Part shown: in pieces, positions 11,804-24,329 of the stretch
Layout: each line of letters opens with the position of its first letter
How positions within the stretch are numbered: the stretch's first letter is position 1
Assembly: GCA_008360955.1 (NCBI GenBank)
Contig: LUCM01001864.1
Coordinates: 1 to 64,000 of the forward strand
DNA from: Fasciolopsis buskii
Lineage: Eukaryota; Platyhelminthes; Trematoda; Plagiorchiida; Fasciolidae
DNA: 64,000 nt
Direction of reading: 5' to 3'
Made by a program: the position numbers and the translations under genes
The notes under the pieces: model-generated
Database searches by the model: none
What the model was told of the DNA's origin: nothing
The model's input: the letters and a program-made list of their open reading frames with translations, nothing else

Positions 11804-13410
11804 CCTACCTAATCAGTGATCAAAATTTCATTGAGGTTAAAGTTACCAACTTTATTTGATAGGGTTTAACTGACCCATTAAATTTTTTATCCGACAAATT
11901 CGAAGCCTGACTTACCGGTGAAAACCACAGGGGCACTAAGATGATCATTAGCCGCAATGGCACTTAAGCCAGCAACCTCCTGTCGAGGCTGTTGCATGAC
12001 GTTAACTGGTCCTTAGTTCACCTCCCCAATCAGGCCCCGGATGAATATGGACTATGGATGACGAGAACTACCCAAGAGAAATCATATGCTTGATACAGAA
12101 GAAAGAAGGTGGAACGGGGCAATCGAATAAGTTTATTCTCATTTCAAGGTTTAACGTACTCCCTATTTTGAGAATATGTCTGTCGCCGACTGACTCAGTG
12201 GGAGGAAATAGGCCTATTCCAACTTCTTTGGCATGATAGTCGTACCCACGTTATTTGCTTGAACTCAGATAAGCAAGTTTGCGCTACAGAATGACAGCAA
12301 TTTTGGTCTACCATTAACCAAATATAAGTCTAACCTGGGGAGCAAAAATCCCAGTGAAATACTTTTTATTGTGAATAATGTAATGTTAATAACACGGCAT
12401 TGTTGGTAGATTTAATGCGCCAACTTTTCGACTGCCATGGGTAGTCTTTCCCAAGGCGAGGTCTTGTTGTAAAGATACAGAGGTTGAATTGCAAAGGGGT
12501 GTCTACCAGTGACAGTTTCGATGACTGACTATTCTGTAGAAAATTTGGGTATAATGAATGTGCCAAGATCAATAAACTTGATATGAAATTTAACTCATTT
12601 TCGGAAGGTTTCGTTAAGTAGCGTTATTGTCCAATTTATTATTGAAAACCATGGAAGCACTGCTACTGTGTGACGAATAATTTCGGAAAATTAAATCAAA
12701 TCCCTGCTACTGAAAACTGTTTAGGCGATTCTCGAAGTCACTTGCCGTGAAACGTCTACACTGAGTGAACCTAAAGAATCACGACACTGACATATATTCT
12801 TAAAAATCTTGTGCAGGCTACGCTCACCTTGAATGCGTTGGAGATCATGGGATATCAAGATTACTAGCTTAATTACTAGTTTGTCTTAATATTCTCATCT
12901 ACTGAAAGAATAAAATCATTTTTTTTCAGTACCAGTGTACACTTAGAAGTCAGCTGGCTATTGATACCACATTTTAAAAGTCGCTGTACAACTGGTTGCA
13001 TTAAAATATGCTTCAGACGGTCTCCTCATTTACTTTGCTAGGTTATTTGGACTACATACTGAATCCAAATAAACATTCCAAATAATTTCAAAACAGTCAT
13101 AGAACGCGCTATCTCACTCGTTCCGGAACCGGGGTTTGTCTGAGTATGGGCTAGGTCTGTTGCATTCTGTTTGTGAGGTTCACGATGCGCGTTTTGCAGT
13201 CTGAGGCAATCCGGACTTTGGTCATTGGACGCTTTATTTTGATCATTTTGCTTGTAAATTTCGAGCGATTAATTCATCTATGTGCACTTAAAAGCTGTAA
13301 TTTATGTTATCTTCTGAACAACATAACGACCGACAAAGTCAATTAGCAACAAATATCCCACGACATGAGCAACGATCTGTTGCAACTCTCGTGGTCCATT
13401 GTTCAAGAAT
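11804..13410. other. Unannotated stretch, no supported gene
   Basis: No gene recognised. The only repeat noticed is a terminal fragment at 12645. A minus-strand segment near 11912-12000 is open and ends at a GTAAGT donor, but it lacks a polypyrimidine tract at its possible acceptor and was not accepted as an exon. Confidence 0.45.
12645..12690 (+). repeat. Terminal fragment of the inverted-terminus element (family C)
   Basis: GAAAACCATGGAAGCACTG at 12644-12662 matches the left terminus of the family-C copy at 20162 (GAAACCATGGAAGCACTG), after which similarity fades quickly. Probably a solo end or a heavily deleted copy. Confidence 0.45.
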
Positions 13411-13570
13411 CGGTGGCCAGAAGATCAACATCATGACGTTTCCAACCTGAAGGTTGCTGGTTTTAGTCCTCCCACCATTTGGCAACCCTGCGTTAAGTGC
13501 TACCCCTTGAGGAAAATGGTGTACATTATAAATGAAGTACACGGTAAAAGTCAAAGTGGTAAAAATCCAA
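13411..13570 (+). repeat. Diverged tRNA-derived SINE, family 1
   Basis: CGGTGGCCAGAAGATCAACA at 13411-13430 corresponds to the A-box head of the 28066 copy. GGTTTTAGTCCTCCCACC near 13459-13477 is a mutated B box plus the conserved CCTCCCACC. TACCCCTTGAGGAAAATGG corresponds to the CCTCTTGAAAAATGAT block, and the tail has become GTAAAAGTCAAAGTGGTAA. Confidence 0.65.
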
Positions 13571-13894
13571 GAGAAAGCTATCAGTGATTTCAAATTCAAA
13601 TTCTAAATCAAAGGTCACCCTAATCAGAGTTGGTCGTTTGTCACGAAAATCCTTCTTTTGTGTCTAAGCCAGCACGGTTCGAATGTACGCCACTCGCTAC
13701 AAACCAGTATGGGCGTTAAGTTGTCGATATTTTGCTTATTCTGTGATTAGTTTAATTTAAGCGCCATGTATGCAAACATCCTGACAGGCAGCATTCAAAG
13801 AGCAGTCGACAGACTGGTTTGCGGCAGCTACAGCAACGGTTTCGGGAAATGTCGGATCGGCCAACTGCTCAATGCTTTAAGTAGATCAGTGTCA

Positions 13895-14035
13895 CCGCAA
13901 GTTTCAAGGTCTTGTTACTGATTCTTCCCACCAGTACCCTCATGTGGTAGACCTAGCGTCTATGGGGCGAGCTTCTTCCACTACGCTCATGCGACTTGCA
14001 TGCTATAAAAATCTTGTTCTTCGTAAATACATACC
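13895..14035 (+). repeat. 3' half of SINE-like family 2
   Basis: TTTCAAGGTCTTGTTACTGA, GTGGTAGACCTAGCG and CTTCCACTACGCTCATGC align in order with 45960-46065 (TTTCAGGGTCATGGTTGCC, GTGTCGAGACCTAGTGG, CTTCCACTACGCTGAAGC) and more loosely with 26075-26170. The tRNA-like 5' half is missing or unrecognisable. Confidence 0.6.
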
Positions 14036-14510
14036 GATTGGTATTCATGCCAGTACACCACAATAAACTAGCAGAAGTCTTCAGGTATTGGACTAGGTAG
14101 GTAAAAATTCTGGGCGGAAAAAGGACTGGATGTGTTCTATGCATAACCCGAAAACAAATTTACGCTATCCACCCTCCACTTCCATGCAAACCCTAGACAA
14201 GACAATAATTGGGGTTGCATGTTCATTCATTTCCAGGTTAAGTGTTTGACATCGACAATCCCTTTCCCATTCTTATTGTCCATTTGACTGATCGAAGCAG
14301 TTAAACGTTTCTCTTGTGTATTGTAATACAACAGAATGAGTACGAGTCACCGAGAACGAGCTTGTTCGCCAACCTGCCAACGTTCTCAATGGGGTTAGGG
14401 GAGATTTTCAAACAAATATATTTATGTTAGCAGTAAGAGGTGACATGATTTCCAAGAAATCACTCATCTTGTGACACCAAGGCTTTGTTCACCATTCATG
14501 AATCCGATAG
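14036..14510. other. Unannotated stretch
   Basis: No gene or repeat recognised between the SINE-2 remnant and the inverted-terminus element. Confidence 0.45.
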
Positions 14511-14793
14511 CGCTCTACAGCTGTTTGATCCTTGTTAGGAATGGTCAGCAGTACATATCCAGCAGGCCAGAACTGCGGGACGCGAACCCGGGATGAACGA
14601 CTTTGAGTGGAACGCCATCGCCATTACGCTACCGAGTAGAGTGTGAACGGTTAGCTGAGCTTCACCACCTGATGTTGAACCTATCGCTCACAGGCTTCTG
14701 GTGCACAGCTATCGCATGCGGTGGATATGCACTGCGGATGATTCCTAACAAGGATGAAACAGTTGTACAGCGCTTCCAAGGTTTCTTAATCAT
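14511..14793. mobile_element. Short non-autonomous element with inverted termini and a tRNA-like core (family C)
   Basis: The left end (14511-14542, with CTGTTTGATCCTTGTTAGG) is the imperfect reverse complement of the right end (14741-14775, with CCTAACAAGGATGAAACAG). The right end continues through GCGCTTCCAAGGTTTCTTAA. The interior, read on the minus strand, contains a tRNA-like segment: GGTAGCGTAATGGCG (A-box-like, near 14628-14641) and CGGGTTCGCGTCCC (B-box-like, 14578-14591). So a SINE-type promoter module sits inside a terminal-inverted-repeat frame about 280 bp long. It encodes no protein, so any mobility would depend on enzymes supplied elsewhere. Other copies are at 20162 and 52441. 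Confidence 0.7.
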
Positions 14794-17700
14794 GAGTTAA
14801 GCGTACTTATCAAATGATGAGTAATTTCATGTAAAATAACTTTTTATGTAAGATATGTCACATAGTGAATCACTTCTTCGATTCCCTTAGCATACTCTGA
14901 TTTGTATTCTCTGTTTATTCCCATCTGAACGTTTGTCACTTAAAACAGATTCAGTCAGTCTAACCATGGGCTGCTTGTTTGGATCAAATGAAATTTCCCT
15001 TGGTGCCTTTCCGCTTGTTGATCACAAGTATTGATCACACCTCGGGTGAATGATTCTGTTGTTAACTCGTCTTGGACTACCATCCAGTCCGGAGCACAGG
15101 TCGGATAAACGATAACGTAGATGAAAACTTCCCCATTTTTTTGATGAACACTGCTAATAACGCGAACATGTTTCAAGACTCGAACCTCTCCTCTCTCCCT
15201 CCCGCCAGTACCCAACACCCAGGGACACGAGGACAAATCAGGCCAATCTGTTTTAAAAGAGACATTTACGGGGAATATCTTGTGTTTGTGTTCGACAAAA
15301 GCGAAAAAGTCTCTTTTAAACCGATTTGTTTCGCAAATGGCATCCGACAAACCCTGGTTTCTACGTTTGGTATTTACTCATTTATTCATTCATTCTTTCT
15401 CACCTGGCTATGTTTGTTGTTTTTTTGCCTGCAGAAGCAGACTTGGCTGTGACAAAAATGCGTTCTGTATTGGAACTTTTAACTCGTCTAGGTCAGAGTC
15501 GTGCAAACCAGTTTCACATTCGCATGCACTAGGAAAAGACCATTTCCCCGACTTGCTGAGAGAAAAAGATATACGGTAAAAGCAATAATTATGTGTCGAG
15601 AAATACTAGCTTTTTCTTCATAGAAAAACAACTCATATTTCGTCTGTTATAGGGGCATATTATCAGATTTGTGACCCCACGGATGAATACGCGCCATTCG
15701 TGCTTTACCATCACCCCTCCTCTGTTCATGGCGTTCGGGAACTGATTGGTCAACATGAAAAAACCATAAAATGTGTAGACTGTAGCTCATATTTTGACCA
15801 TTTGTGACCATGTTTGCATCAAATATTTTATTTTGATAAATCTAGCGAAGTTTGCAAGTGATCCGAATGCGAAATATCGCCGACATTGCTAGAATTCAAA
15901 CTTACGGACGGTTTCTTTCTGTGCCCTAATATTATGCTCCGTGCCAACTGAGCTCCGAGACCCCTACCAAACGAATATTTGCGTTTTAGAAGAAACCAAC
16001 AAGTCTATCACCATACAGAAATAAGGAAATCAAAATGGTCCAAGGAAGATTATACACTGAAAGTTGTTAACAAACTCGACTGAGACGTGTGCCCAATCAT
16101 TAACGCCCTGGTGTAGAAATGATAGGACTTCTCCTACCACTCCGTCTGTCTGCTACCCGTAAGCTAGTGAGGTTCATTTGGAACCTTCTGATATCTTATC
16201 TGGTCATTCTAAGTGCTTTCATCATCCATTTTTCAGATTTTAGCAGAGGAATAATGACTACTTTCGCCGTGGTTTTGCCTTATTTGGCGGTAAATGTCCA
16301 AGACTTTGAACGCGTTTTCCAGGTCCGTTGTGACCACCGTTGACGAGGGGGACACAGAATGAAGCTGACCAACGTAGCAATTTTCCCTTAGGTCGCTCAT
16401 GGAGATTAGCTTGTCTGGATATATTTTGGTCGGCTGAGAGAGACTTCTGTCTGTGCGATCCAATTAGGTTGTCTAGGCCACATGCAAACTTACCATGGAA
16501 AATAATCCTTTTATCTTCTGAGTGCATGGTACTGGCCACTCGCCGACACATTCGACCAACTAACTCAGCTTTAGGAATCATACCAACGAGACTATTACTC
16601 CAGTTAAAAGAGGTGCATGATAAACAGTCAGTATATCGCAGCTAGCACCTTTGGAATCCTTAGTCAAAAGATTCGGGAAAATGAGGACCTAACCACATAG
16701 CAAACAGACGGATATGCACCAAAAATGAAATAAAATCGTGTTGCCTGCTGTGTTCTCTATTTTTGTTTTATTTATAAACAAGATAGATATCTGTGTTCCA
16801 CACTTATCCCACAACGAATGAACGGTCTTTTTTAATGAGAGCAACCACAACGAGGACGCTGCCCAACGAAAGCAGTACGAGCCGCGTGGAACGGGGTTCA
16901 AACCTACAGTATTCACCTCGAAAATAGCCGAAAACTTTCCGTACTCGCGTACAATAACAGTGTAACAAATGAGCAAACATCGACCTATCTGATGTGAAAT
17001 AAAATAGCAAAGCTAACAACATATTCTTCCTTATATACATATATATATGCAGGTTTTGCTAAAATTCATACAACGGGTCACTTTTGTTTTAGTAGTCAAT
17101 AACATAAGGAGGCAAACAGTAAAATTCATACACTTGTTATGCATCGAGAACTAGCGAATCTTTTTGAGAGTTTTCCAGCGATCAAAAATAGGTTGAAATT
17201 TAGTCGATATCCCATTCTGCTCACCATAACAATACCTAAACCATAGCACATAAGGAGCCCACAAGGAAGAAAAATGTTAGATTTATTCACAGTAATTTTA
17301 AGGATGCATTGCTAGAAATCCGTCACTTATAAACAATGATAATCGATGGGACGGCCATTACTCTTCACTATTTTTTGGTAATTTTGATCTGGTAACGAGT
17401 AACCCTAGTATGAGATTCTTTTTAACTAATTTCCCAAAAAGTTTTAGATTTTCTAGGTCATCATCCATAGGTTGGGTGGATCATTAAATTATTACATAAA
17501 GACATGAAACACATTTTGAATAAGACCAAGATTCAGGCGGTGATAAGCTTTTAGATGAAACGTAAGCTCTACCAAAGTGTGCTTTCACCGGAATCACGTC
17601 AAGCTGGAAGAAAACCACTCCGCTCAAGACAAGGAATATCTTAAATTCTTTAGAGTGAAACATATAGCTCCCTTCGAAGACATCGTCATTGTTTGTGCTG

Positions 17701-20161
17701 TCTACCATTTTAGGACCAAGGGAATACCTCAACGCAACAGCTAAAAAATTTCTCCATTTGAAGTACATTTCTTTGGTCTGTTTGTAAGGTTTTCCCCATT
17801 TTATTCACGTAACAACGAACCAATTAGAAGGGAAGAAGACAGCAGAACAATCTTTTCGAAGAATTTTCTTCTAGAAATACCCATTTCGTAAGAGTTTTGC
17901 AAGCCATTACACGCCATGCATCAATAAACAAAATGAATAGGTAGTCAGATTAAGGTGCCCACCACCTCCCACTATTTGACACGACAGTAGGTTAATTCAT
18001 ATTCCTTAACCGCTGACACTTAGAGCATCGAAATATTATTCCGCTCTATCCGCACAACGGTGCATTAAAAGTCGGTAATAATCTGCGTCGGGACTAGAGA
18101 AAAGAACTTTTGCCGTGAAACCGTAGAGTGAATATAATTAACTCTTTCGGATCTGATTGATTTTCTCATAGAATGTATGCTTTTGGCATTATTTTATTCG
18201 TTCAGTATAAAGTAAACTTTAATCTTGTTTAGTGCAAAACGCTGGAAAAGCGTAGATAAAAAAATTTCAGATTAACAGAGGTTTTTTAGTCATTTCGTTT
18301 TCCCTTACATTTTGGTACCAAAATGTCTAACTATTTCTCGCTCGCTGCCTTGCCGTCACATTAACAACATAAGGGATTAACCTAAGGTGCTTAAGGGACC
18401 TTGACGTAACGTCATTTTTGTAGCAAACCTTGATTCTTCGCAAACGAAAAATTTTCTGTTCGTTATCAGTGATGAGTATTAGATATTAGGGAACAAAAAA
18501 TATCGCAATTAGTGAATAATTAACTTATGTCTTTAAATGCAGGCGTAAACGTGCGCGGAATACTAGAAAACATAAGTATTTCTGTTGGACAAACGAGCTT
18601 GTTATCACTTATGAACGCTGACTGGGATAAATTCAAAGGCCCTTCCAGAAATGTTTTAGGTTTTCTAACCCATCAAGATTTTACTTTCGCGCGTTCAAAC
18701 AGGCTAACTTTCACAACTAAGGTTATCCTGGTTTAGTTGGTTTTATTACAATCTGCAAATATATATAACAAGGGAAAACTGGATAATTTCATACTATTTA
18801 TTGATTTCTCATCACACCTCTAAAGCAATAGAACCTTAATAATATTAGCAAAAGAAATTTTTGAGTTCATCACAACCAGCGATACCAGTATATTACAGTA
18901 CCGTGCCTAATTTCCAGAAAACTGCTTGGTGCACTTTTACTCTTGTAGGCTAAGTATTAATCAAGCAATTAACCAATGTTTCTGTCGATCGATCGCAAAT
19001 CAATCATTCTGGTGCAGTGTGACTTTTGAGAGTAGTTCAACGTCAGCTGTAAGGATAACATCATCCATTAATAACCAACCATAGCATCGGGTATATTCAT
19101 GCGGAGAACTCTCACGAGAAAGAAGAATATTACTAGTTGCTTACGCTCACGCCATTAGTGTGCACATGCGAATGTACACGTGTGTGTGTGAAAACGGTCA
19201 TCTTCAGTCCAAGGTCACATACACGTAAACAAGTTACCGTTGCCGTCTTCTTTATGGTCACGATCAACTTCATCATCCAGGTGCCGACAATAACACTGCG
19301 ACTCTGCAATGGATCGATCGCATAAAACTGGGCTAAGTGAACTACTGGAGAGCTGTGGACACACGCAATATAAGGACATCAGTTTTAGGAGCAAACATCG
19401 CTGGTGGACAGGGGATGTTTAAACGGAGTATACAAAACAACTAAGGTCCACATGATGAATCATCACCCGAAATGGTCTGTTTTTTAGTTTTTGCGGATAC
19501 CGTGTCCTAGGGCCGGTAAATTCACTAGGTGTACCACCAACCCGATCGGCTTTCGTGCAAATGATCGTTGAACTATATGTGACAGGAGGAAATTCCGCAA
19601 TGGAATGATTAATTTGTACTGTCACGCTGAACTTTAATCTTCCATCAGAAATCAAAAGGGTGAACAGGTCGTTTTTCTTACGCCATTCCATTTGGCCCAA
19701 CACAGCACATTTTTCCGCCGGTCAAGTAATTGTTAAAATCAAATTGACTGGCGTTCTGTCCCGAATGACAGACCCAACTTTTGGAGACGTGGAGAATTCA
19801 CTCGTCAAGAGTAATGGTCCATCTGAGAGAATGTGTTCTCTTGTCAATTCAACAACAGAGAGTCACTATGCATCATTCAATGCATATTAAGCTTGACGCA
19901 TATAGGCCGAAATCGGTTTTCACTGATAGCCAGTTCAAAGATCAACCAATCTTGTACGGGATTGTTAAAATTTTCAGAAGTTATCAACCATAAACCCCGG
20001 TTGACAAACCCCATCCACTGGTCCACCAGTGGAATGACTAGAACGCGTCAAAGGATAATTGGAATGTAGCGGGTAAACCAGAGGTACCCAGGTGGTACTG
20101 ACACCTATGGGGTTTTCATGAAATAATTCACCATGTGATATCATCGCTCAACTGACCATAA
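14794..20161. other. Unannotated 5.4-kb stretch, no supported gene
   Basis: No gene recognised. The longest uninterrupted frames are 14955-15350 (-, 131 codons) and 16258-16581 (-, 107 codons); neither has a known motif, and overlapping frames on the other strand are nearly as long. 16980-18900 is strongly AT-rich, with a TA run at 17036-17048. A TG-rich tract occurs at 19177-19190. Near 19660-19680 a minus frame encodes KKNDLFT, shared with 6720-6760. Confidence 0.45.
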
Positions 20162-20352
20162 AGAAACCATGGAAGCACTGTACAGCTGTTTCATCCTTGT
20201 TAGGAATCATGAGCAGTGTATATGGACGTTGGCCGAACTGGGACGCGAACCCGGGACGAACGATTCTCTGTCGAACGCTTTAGCCATTACGCTACCGGGC
20301 AGGCTCTGAACGGTTTGCTAAACTTCACCACATGATGTTGCACCTATCCGTC
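20162..20352. mobile_element. Family-C element, left terminus plus tRNA-like core
   Basis: The left terminus (20162-20208) is the best preserved in the window: GAAACCATGGAAGCACTG, then TACAGCTGTTTCATCC, then TTGTTAGGAATCAT. It is nearly the exact reverse complement of the right end of the 14511 copy. The core GGGACGCGAACCCGGGA and CCATTACGCTACCGGGCAGG matches 14577-14645, and ACTTCACCACATGATGTTGC matches 14660-14680. After 20352 similarity stops and no right terminus is found, so the copy is truncated or its right half was replaced. Confidence 0.7.
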
Positions 20353-20639
20353 AGTGATTTACACAGCCACGGGCCGCTAGCGCACACCAGTCGACCCCGC
20401 GCAAAATTTCTCGACATTCATTATTTATCAGATATGCCGAAGTCCATTTCAACGGGATATTCAAAGAAGTGTATATCCAAAGAATAACGTGATGATTAAA
20501 GTCGTTTTTCAGTAGTGGGAAGACCACCACAAGCCACCACAAGCCTACATGGTGTACTGAGGAACTACAAGCATTCTACATGATGCATTTATCAAATAAA
20601 TCTTCAGTTTTCGCAGACAAGCAATCGGCCTTAGCAACC

Positions 20640-20835
20640 GTAGGTGGTAAGGTGAATTAAGCCCCGACCACCCCAAAATGGTCACAGGTTCAAATCCCAG
20701 ATCCGCCCGTCAACTGGTAGCAGATGGCAACTCGCTGACACCCGGCTTATTATAACACGTGACCAACTGAGCTCTCATGTGGCTCTATCCCGTCAATTTT
20801 AAAAATCAAGATTACTGGTTTCCTCTCAGTGTCGA
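20640..20835 (+). repeat. tRNA-derived SINE, family 2
   Basis: A perfect B box GGTTCAAATCC lies at 20687-20697, preceded by GGTAAGGTGAATTAAG. Downstream blocks in order are CCGTCAACTGGTAGCAG, CTGACACCCGGCTTATTA, CTCATGTGGCTCTATCC and GTCAATTTTAAAAATC. The same order occurs at 25950, 32130 and 45812. No coding capacity. Confidence 0.7.
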
Positions 20836-20870
20836 ATGCTCTAGCGAATATAGAGTTAACGTGGAAATCA

Positions 20871-21140
20871 AATAATCCAGTCCGACACATGTTCCCCTAG
20901 CCTGTCTAAACAATTCCCTATTGAAAACACTAGCAAGAACGAGAGGTTGCGAAATCTAAACTTTCCTCAAAGCCGATTGCACGGTATTATCCCACCAATC
21001 GGGATACCTATATAAACCCATGAACTGTAGATTCAACTTCAATGTATCTCCCTTCCGTTGTGGTCATCTGGTTTTGTTCGTTTGCGTAGCTTGGGTTGGA
21101 GCCGATTCAGCGCCTACTGATAATCCGTATTTGATTTTTT
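20871..21140 (+). repeat. TATA-box repeat family D, copy 1
   Basis: 20981-21140 is identical to 26735-26894 over 160 bp. Upstream, 20890-20980 aligns with 26635-26734 at only about 60 % (shared CAGTCCG and CTCAAAGCCG / CCCAAAGCCG). The identical core includes CCCACCAATCGGGA and a TATATAAA box. A frame beginning ATGAACTGTAG at 21020 stays open to 21367 and contains a hydrophobic stretch (LVLFVCVAWVGA), but it lies just downstream of the TATA box and beyond the identical core it is not conserved. Could be an LTR-like or promoter-bearing element, or a duplicated gene 5' end. Confidence 0.8.
21009..21016 (+). promoter_or_regulatory. TATA box (TATATAAA) in family-D copy 1
   Basis: TATATAAA is conserved with its neighbourhood in copy 2 and appears as TAGATAAA in the diverged copy 3. 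Transcription would be expected to start about 25-30 bp downstream, near 21040. Function is inferred from sequence only. Confidence 0.4.
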
Positions 21141-24100
21141 TAGTTGTAGCTGACCTAATTCCGCATACTAATTTAAAATCCAAATACTGCAATACTCCTC
21201 TGTGTAATAAAAAAGGCATACACAGAATCCCAGTCACCATTCCAATAGTCTCGCATTTTTGTGATTTAGTCCAAACTCGAGCCCGTTCGAATGCTATGTA
21301 TTCAGTACCCCTTGGAGTCATTACCTGGTTGGCGGACTTCACTGATCGGCCTCTGGCCCATCCCTAGGTACAAGGAATCTTAATATCGCACATCTTTTCT
21401 CAAACTCTGCTTCTTCATTGGCAAGGCTAGAGAGAAGTCGGTTCAACCGAAGTTTGTTTGTATCCCAGACCGTGCGGTTGCCAAACTGCGAAATTCCGGT
21501 GACCACTGCAGAGTTACGACAAATCAGCAGATGGTATTGAAAGAAGGTACACTGTGATCAGACATTCTGAACGGATATTCTGTGTGGTCTGCTGGGGCTC
21601 CTTAAATGGGGCCTATTGTTCAAATGCATTGTTGAGTAATTTTGATTTCTCGCTCAATGCAACCGTTGCCGGATTTGGACAACCTTTCAAGTGCATGCAA
21701 ATACATATATACACAATATTATCCTTTCCAATGACTCGTTTCAGAGCATTTTCACTGACCGACAACAGGAACAAACCACCAAATTCGTAGTAATATTCAA
21801 ACATCACAGAAAGAAAATAATTGCGATCTTATCTATCGTGTTTCCTGTTCTAGAAGTCTTCCAATTGTCTAGTAGCAGCTGCGTACTTCCAATAGTCTTT
21901 AGACATCACTTAGTGTCCTCAGGCTGATATTTAGCAGCTACGGTCTAGTACTCGTATTCGCAGCGGTTATAACACAAAGGAGCACATCAACTATGATTTT
22001 CCAAGGGCAGTTGCACGACCCATTTTGCTAATGTGTCATATATTTCCAATTGTATGTTCACAGAAGGAAGGTGTACTTATCCTAACCGAGACAATGGTCG
22101 CTAAACTACACCTTGATGTGATTTAAAGATGATAAGGTGCTGCCGAGTGACGATCAGAATTGACTGAACGATTACTAGAGTGGTCTAAACAATGAGGAAG
22201 CTGTTATTTGTACTCCTACTTGTAGACATCGTACTCCAATCTGATTTTGTTTGTTTAGGATCACCGGATTCCAGTGAATTATGTGGCACGAAATTCCCAG
22301 TCGTTCGCACAAATTAATACACGTTATCTCGGGGGGACAATGCACTCGACTGAAGTCTGGTACACTGATCTGCAGGGCACAATGAACACCGTGTTCATTT
22401 TGGTTGTTTTACTCCGTAGCCGATGTATTCGAGGGACTGTGCGATTCTGATGTGATCGTCTGTTGAAAATAGTGTCAGCAGCACACCCCGTTGAAACAGA
22501 TAGTCGTCTTATATCACCTCGAATGGCTCAAACATAATGCGTATTCCAGTCGAAGTTCCGTTTTTCTGTGCTCTCTTTGCATGTACTGATCACTGATGGA
22601 ATCACGAAACACTACTGCTGCTTAGCGCAGGGATATGGAGAAAAAAATTGGCTTTCGTTTTACTTTGGTGCTTCCGGCATTCTAGTGGTTGATACTCAAC
22701 AGATGAGGACTGTTGTTTGTGTTTGGGCACGCTGAAAGATTTAGCTAAGAACCTGGCTGGACAGTTTGGCATCATAAATGCCCCAAAAAGCAAACAAAAT
22801 CATTAGAACAAATACGGTTCAAGGGGGAACCTGGTATGCTCTGCTGACGGTCGAAAGTTCCACTCCACTCAATGCCCTTCGAATTTCTCAGATTTTGGTC
22901 ACTACCTTTTCTTGAAACACTGTAGCTTGCCGATTTCTTCTCGAAGGAGGCAAGCTATAAGCGACAAAGATAAAAAAATAAAAAGGGTAAAAAACGGATT
23001 TCTGTCCAAGGATACTAAATTTATAAAACACTGTCGCACAGTTAATTTTCCTTTTCAAATTACCAAAAGCATTGCAAATAAGGTCGACGAAAAGTCAGAT
23101 GAACAATACCGTTTAGTACACTCGTAACTATTAGCACCACAACAACTTACAAATACCCACCTGTGATCTTAGGCTAACACAACAAATCAGGTGATTCGGC
23201 AGTCTGATTAGGTGCAATCGATTCTTACGAATGGCTTCGTGTTTCATATCAACAGAAACTAGCTCAGTCGCAATAACAAAGCAAAGAATAATGAACCATC
23301 AATGTATCTGAAAAGTAGCTACCACAACTACAACGAAACAGAAACGGCGTGAAACTAGAGTAAAACGAAAATCCTTACTCTGTCAGCTCAAGGTAGATAT
23401 GCAGAGAAGCTGACTTTGCCTGTTCGCAGCACACAGACTGGACCATCCAGGACTCAGCCAAGGTTGCTTTATCATGTGTAAGCTCAACAATACCCAGTTC
23501 AATCCGAAAGCGTGAGTCCCAAAAAATGTGACAGCATTTTCTACTTGGTCAGGCAAGTGAGTTAGGCTGAACTGTACCCATCAAATCGGGATACAAACGG
23601 ACAAGGTAAGATAAGTTGACCCCGTCCACAATTCAGATGATAGTGAGGACCTTTAGGGAGTGGGATGTACGCAATATTCACCTGTTTAGTGTTTCTTACG
23701 GGATCAAGGTCGGTCATTTCACTTTTAAGTGACCGTCGGTATGGGCCTAAGGTTGACTAACAAAGCTGAATTGGGCTTGTTAAACGGGTCTGTTCGCAGT
23801 TTGTCAGCTGATTTCGATGAGTTCAAACGTTTACATCGTGAGACTCACCATCCACCTTGAGGAGACTGGAAATCAGGCTCGTGGAGACTGGTACCGTTAA
23901 GTGTAGGACTCGTTCACTAATCTGGAGTCCAGTGACAACTGAAGGAGTCAGAGTCGCCCTAAGGAATTTTCCTCAAACAAATCTCCACTAGAAAGTTTGC
24001 ACAGCTTTTATAAATAATTCCTATGCTAGACGTATTTTAAATCCTCTAAACTGTCATGCTTTTAGATTCCGTCGCGGTATTGTATCGACAGACGAAGATG

Positions 24101-24329
24101 CAGAAAAACGTCTTTTGCGAGTGATTTGTTGATTCACTCAGAAGGCAGCCTTCTTTGCGTAAAGATATTATCATATTTGATTAAGCAGTATTCCATCTTT
24201 GTAGTGGAGTAAATCACAGAAACCGAGTCCACTGATTACAAAACAATCTGTAAGTTGTATTGCATAGCCATCACGGTTTCAACCCGAAAGTAAACACATG
24301 GTTCGGTATACCTCATACGATCCTTATTG
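21141..24329. other. Unannotated 3.2-kb stretch, no supported gene
   Basis: Nothing recognised beyond the end of family-D copy 1. No frame above about 80 codons with coding character; 22912-23127 is a lysine-rich frame of low-complexity origin. Confidence 0.45.

Noticed and set aside
11912..12000. Minus-strand open interval ending at a GTAAGT donor
   Set aside because: The possible acceptor lacks a pyrimidine tract and the interval could equally be read through; support too thin.
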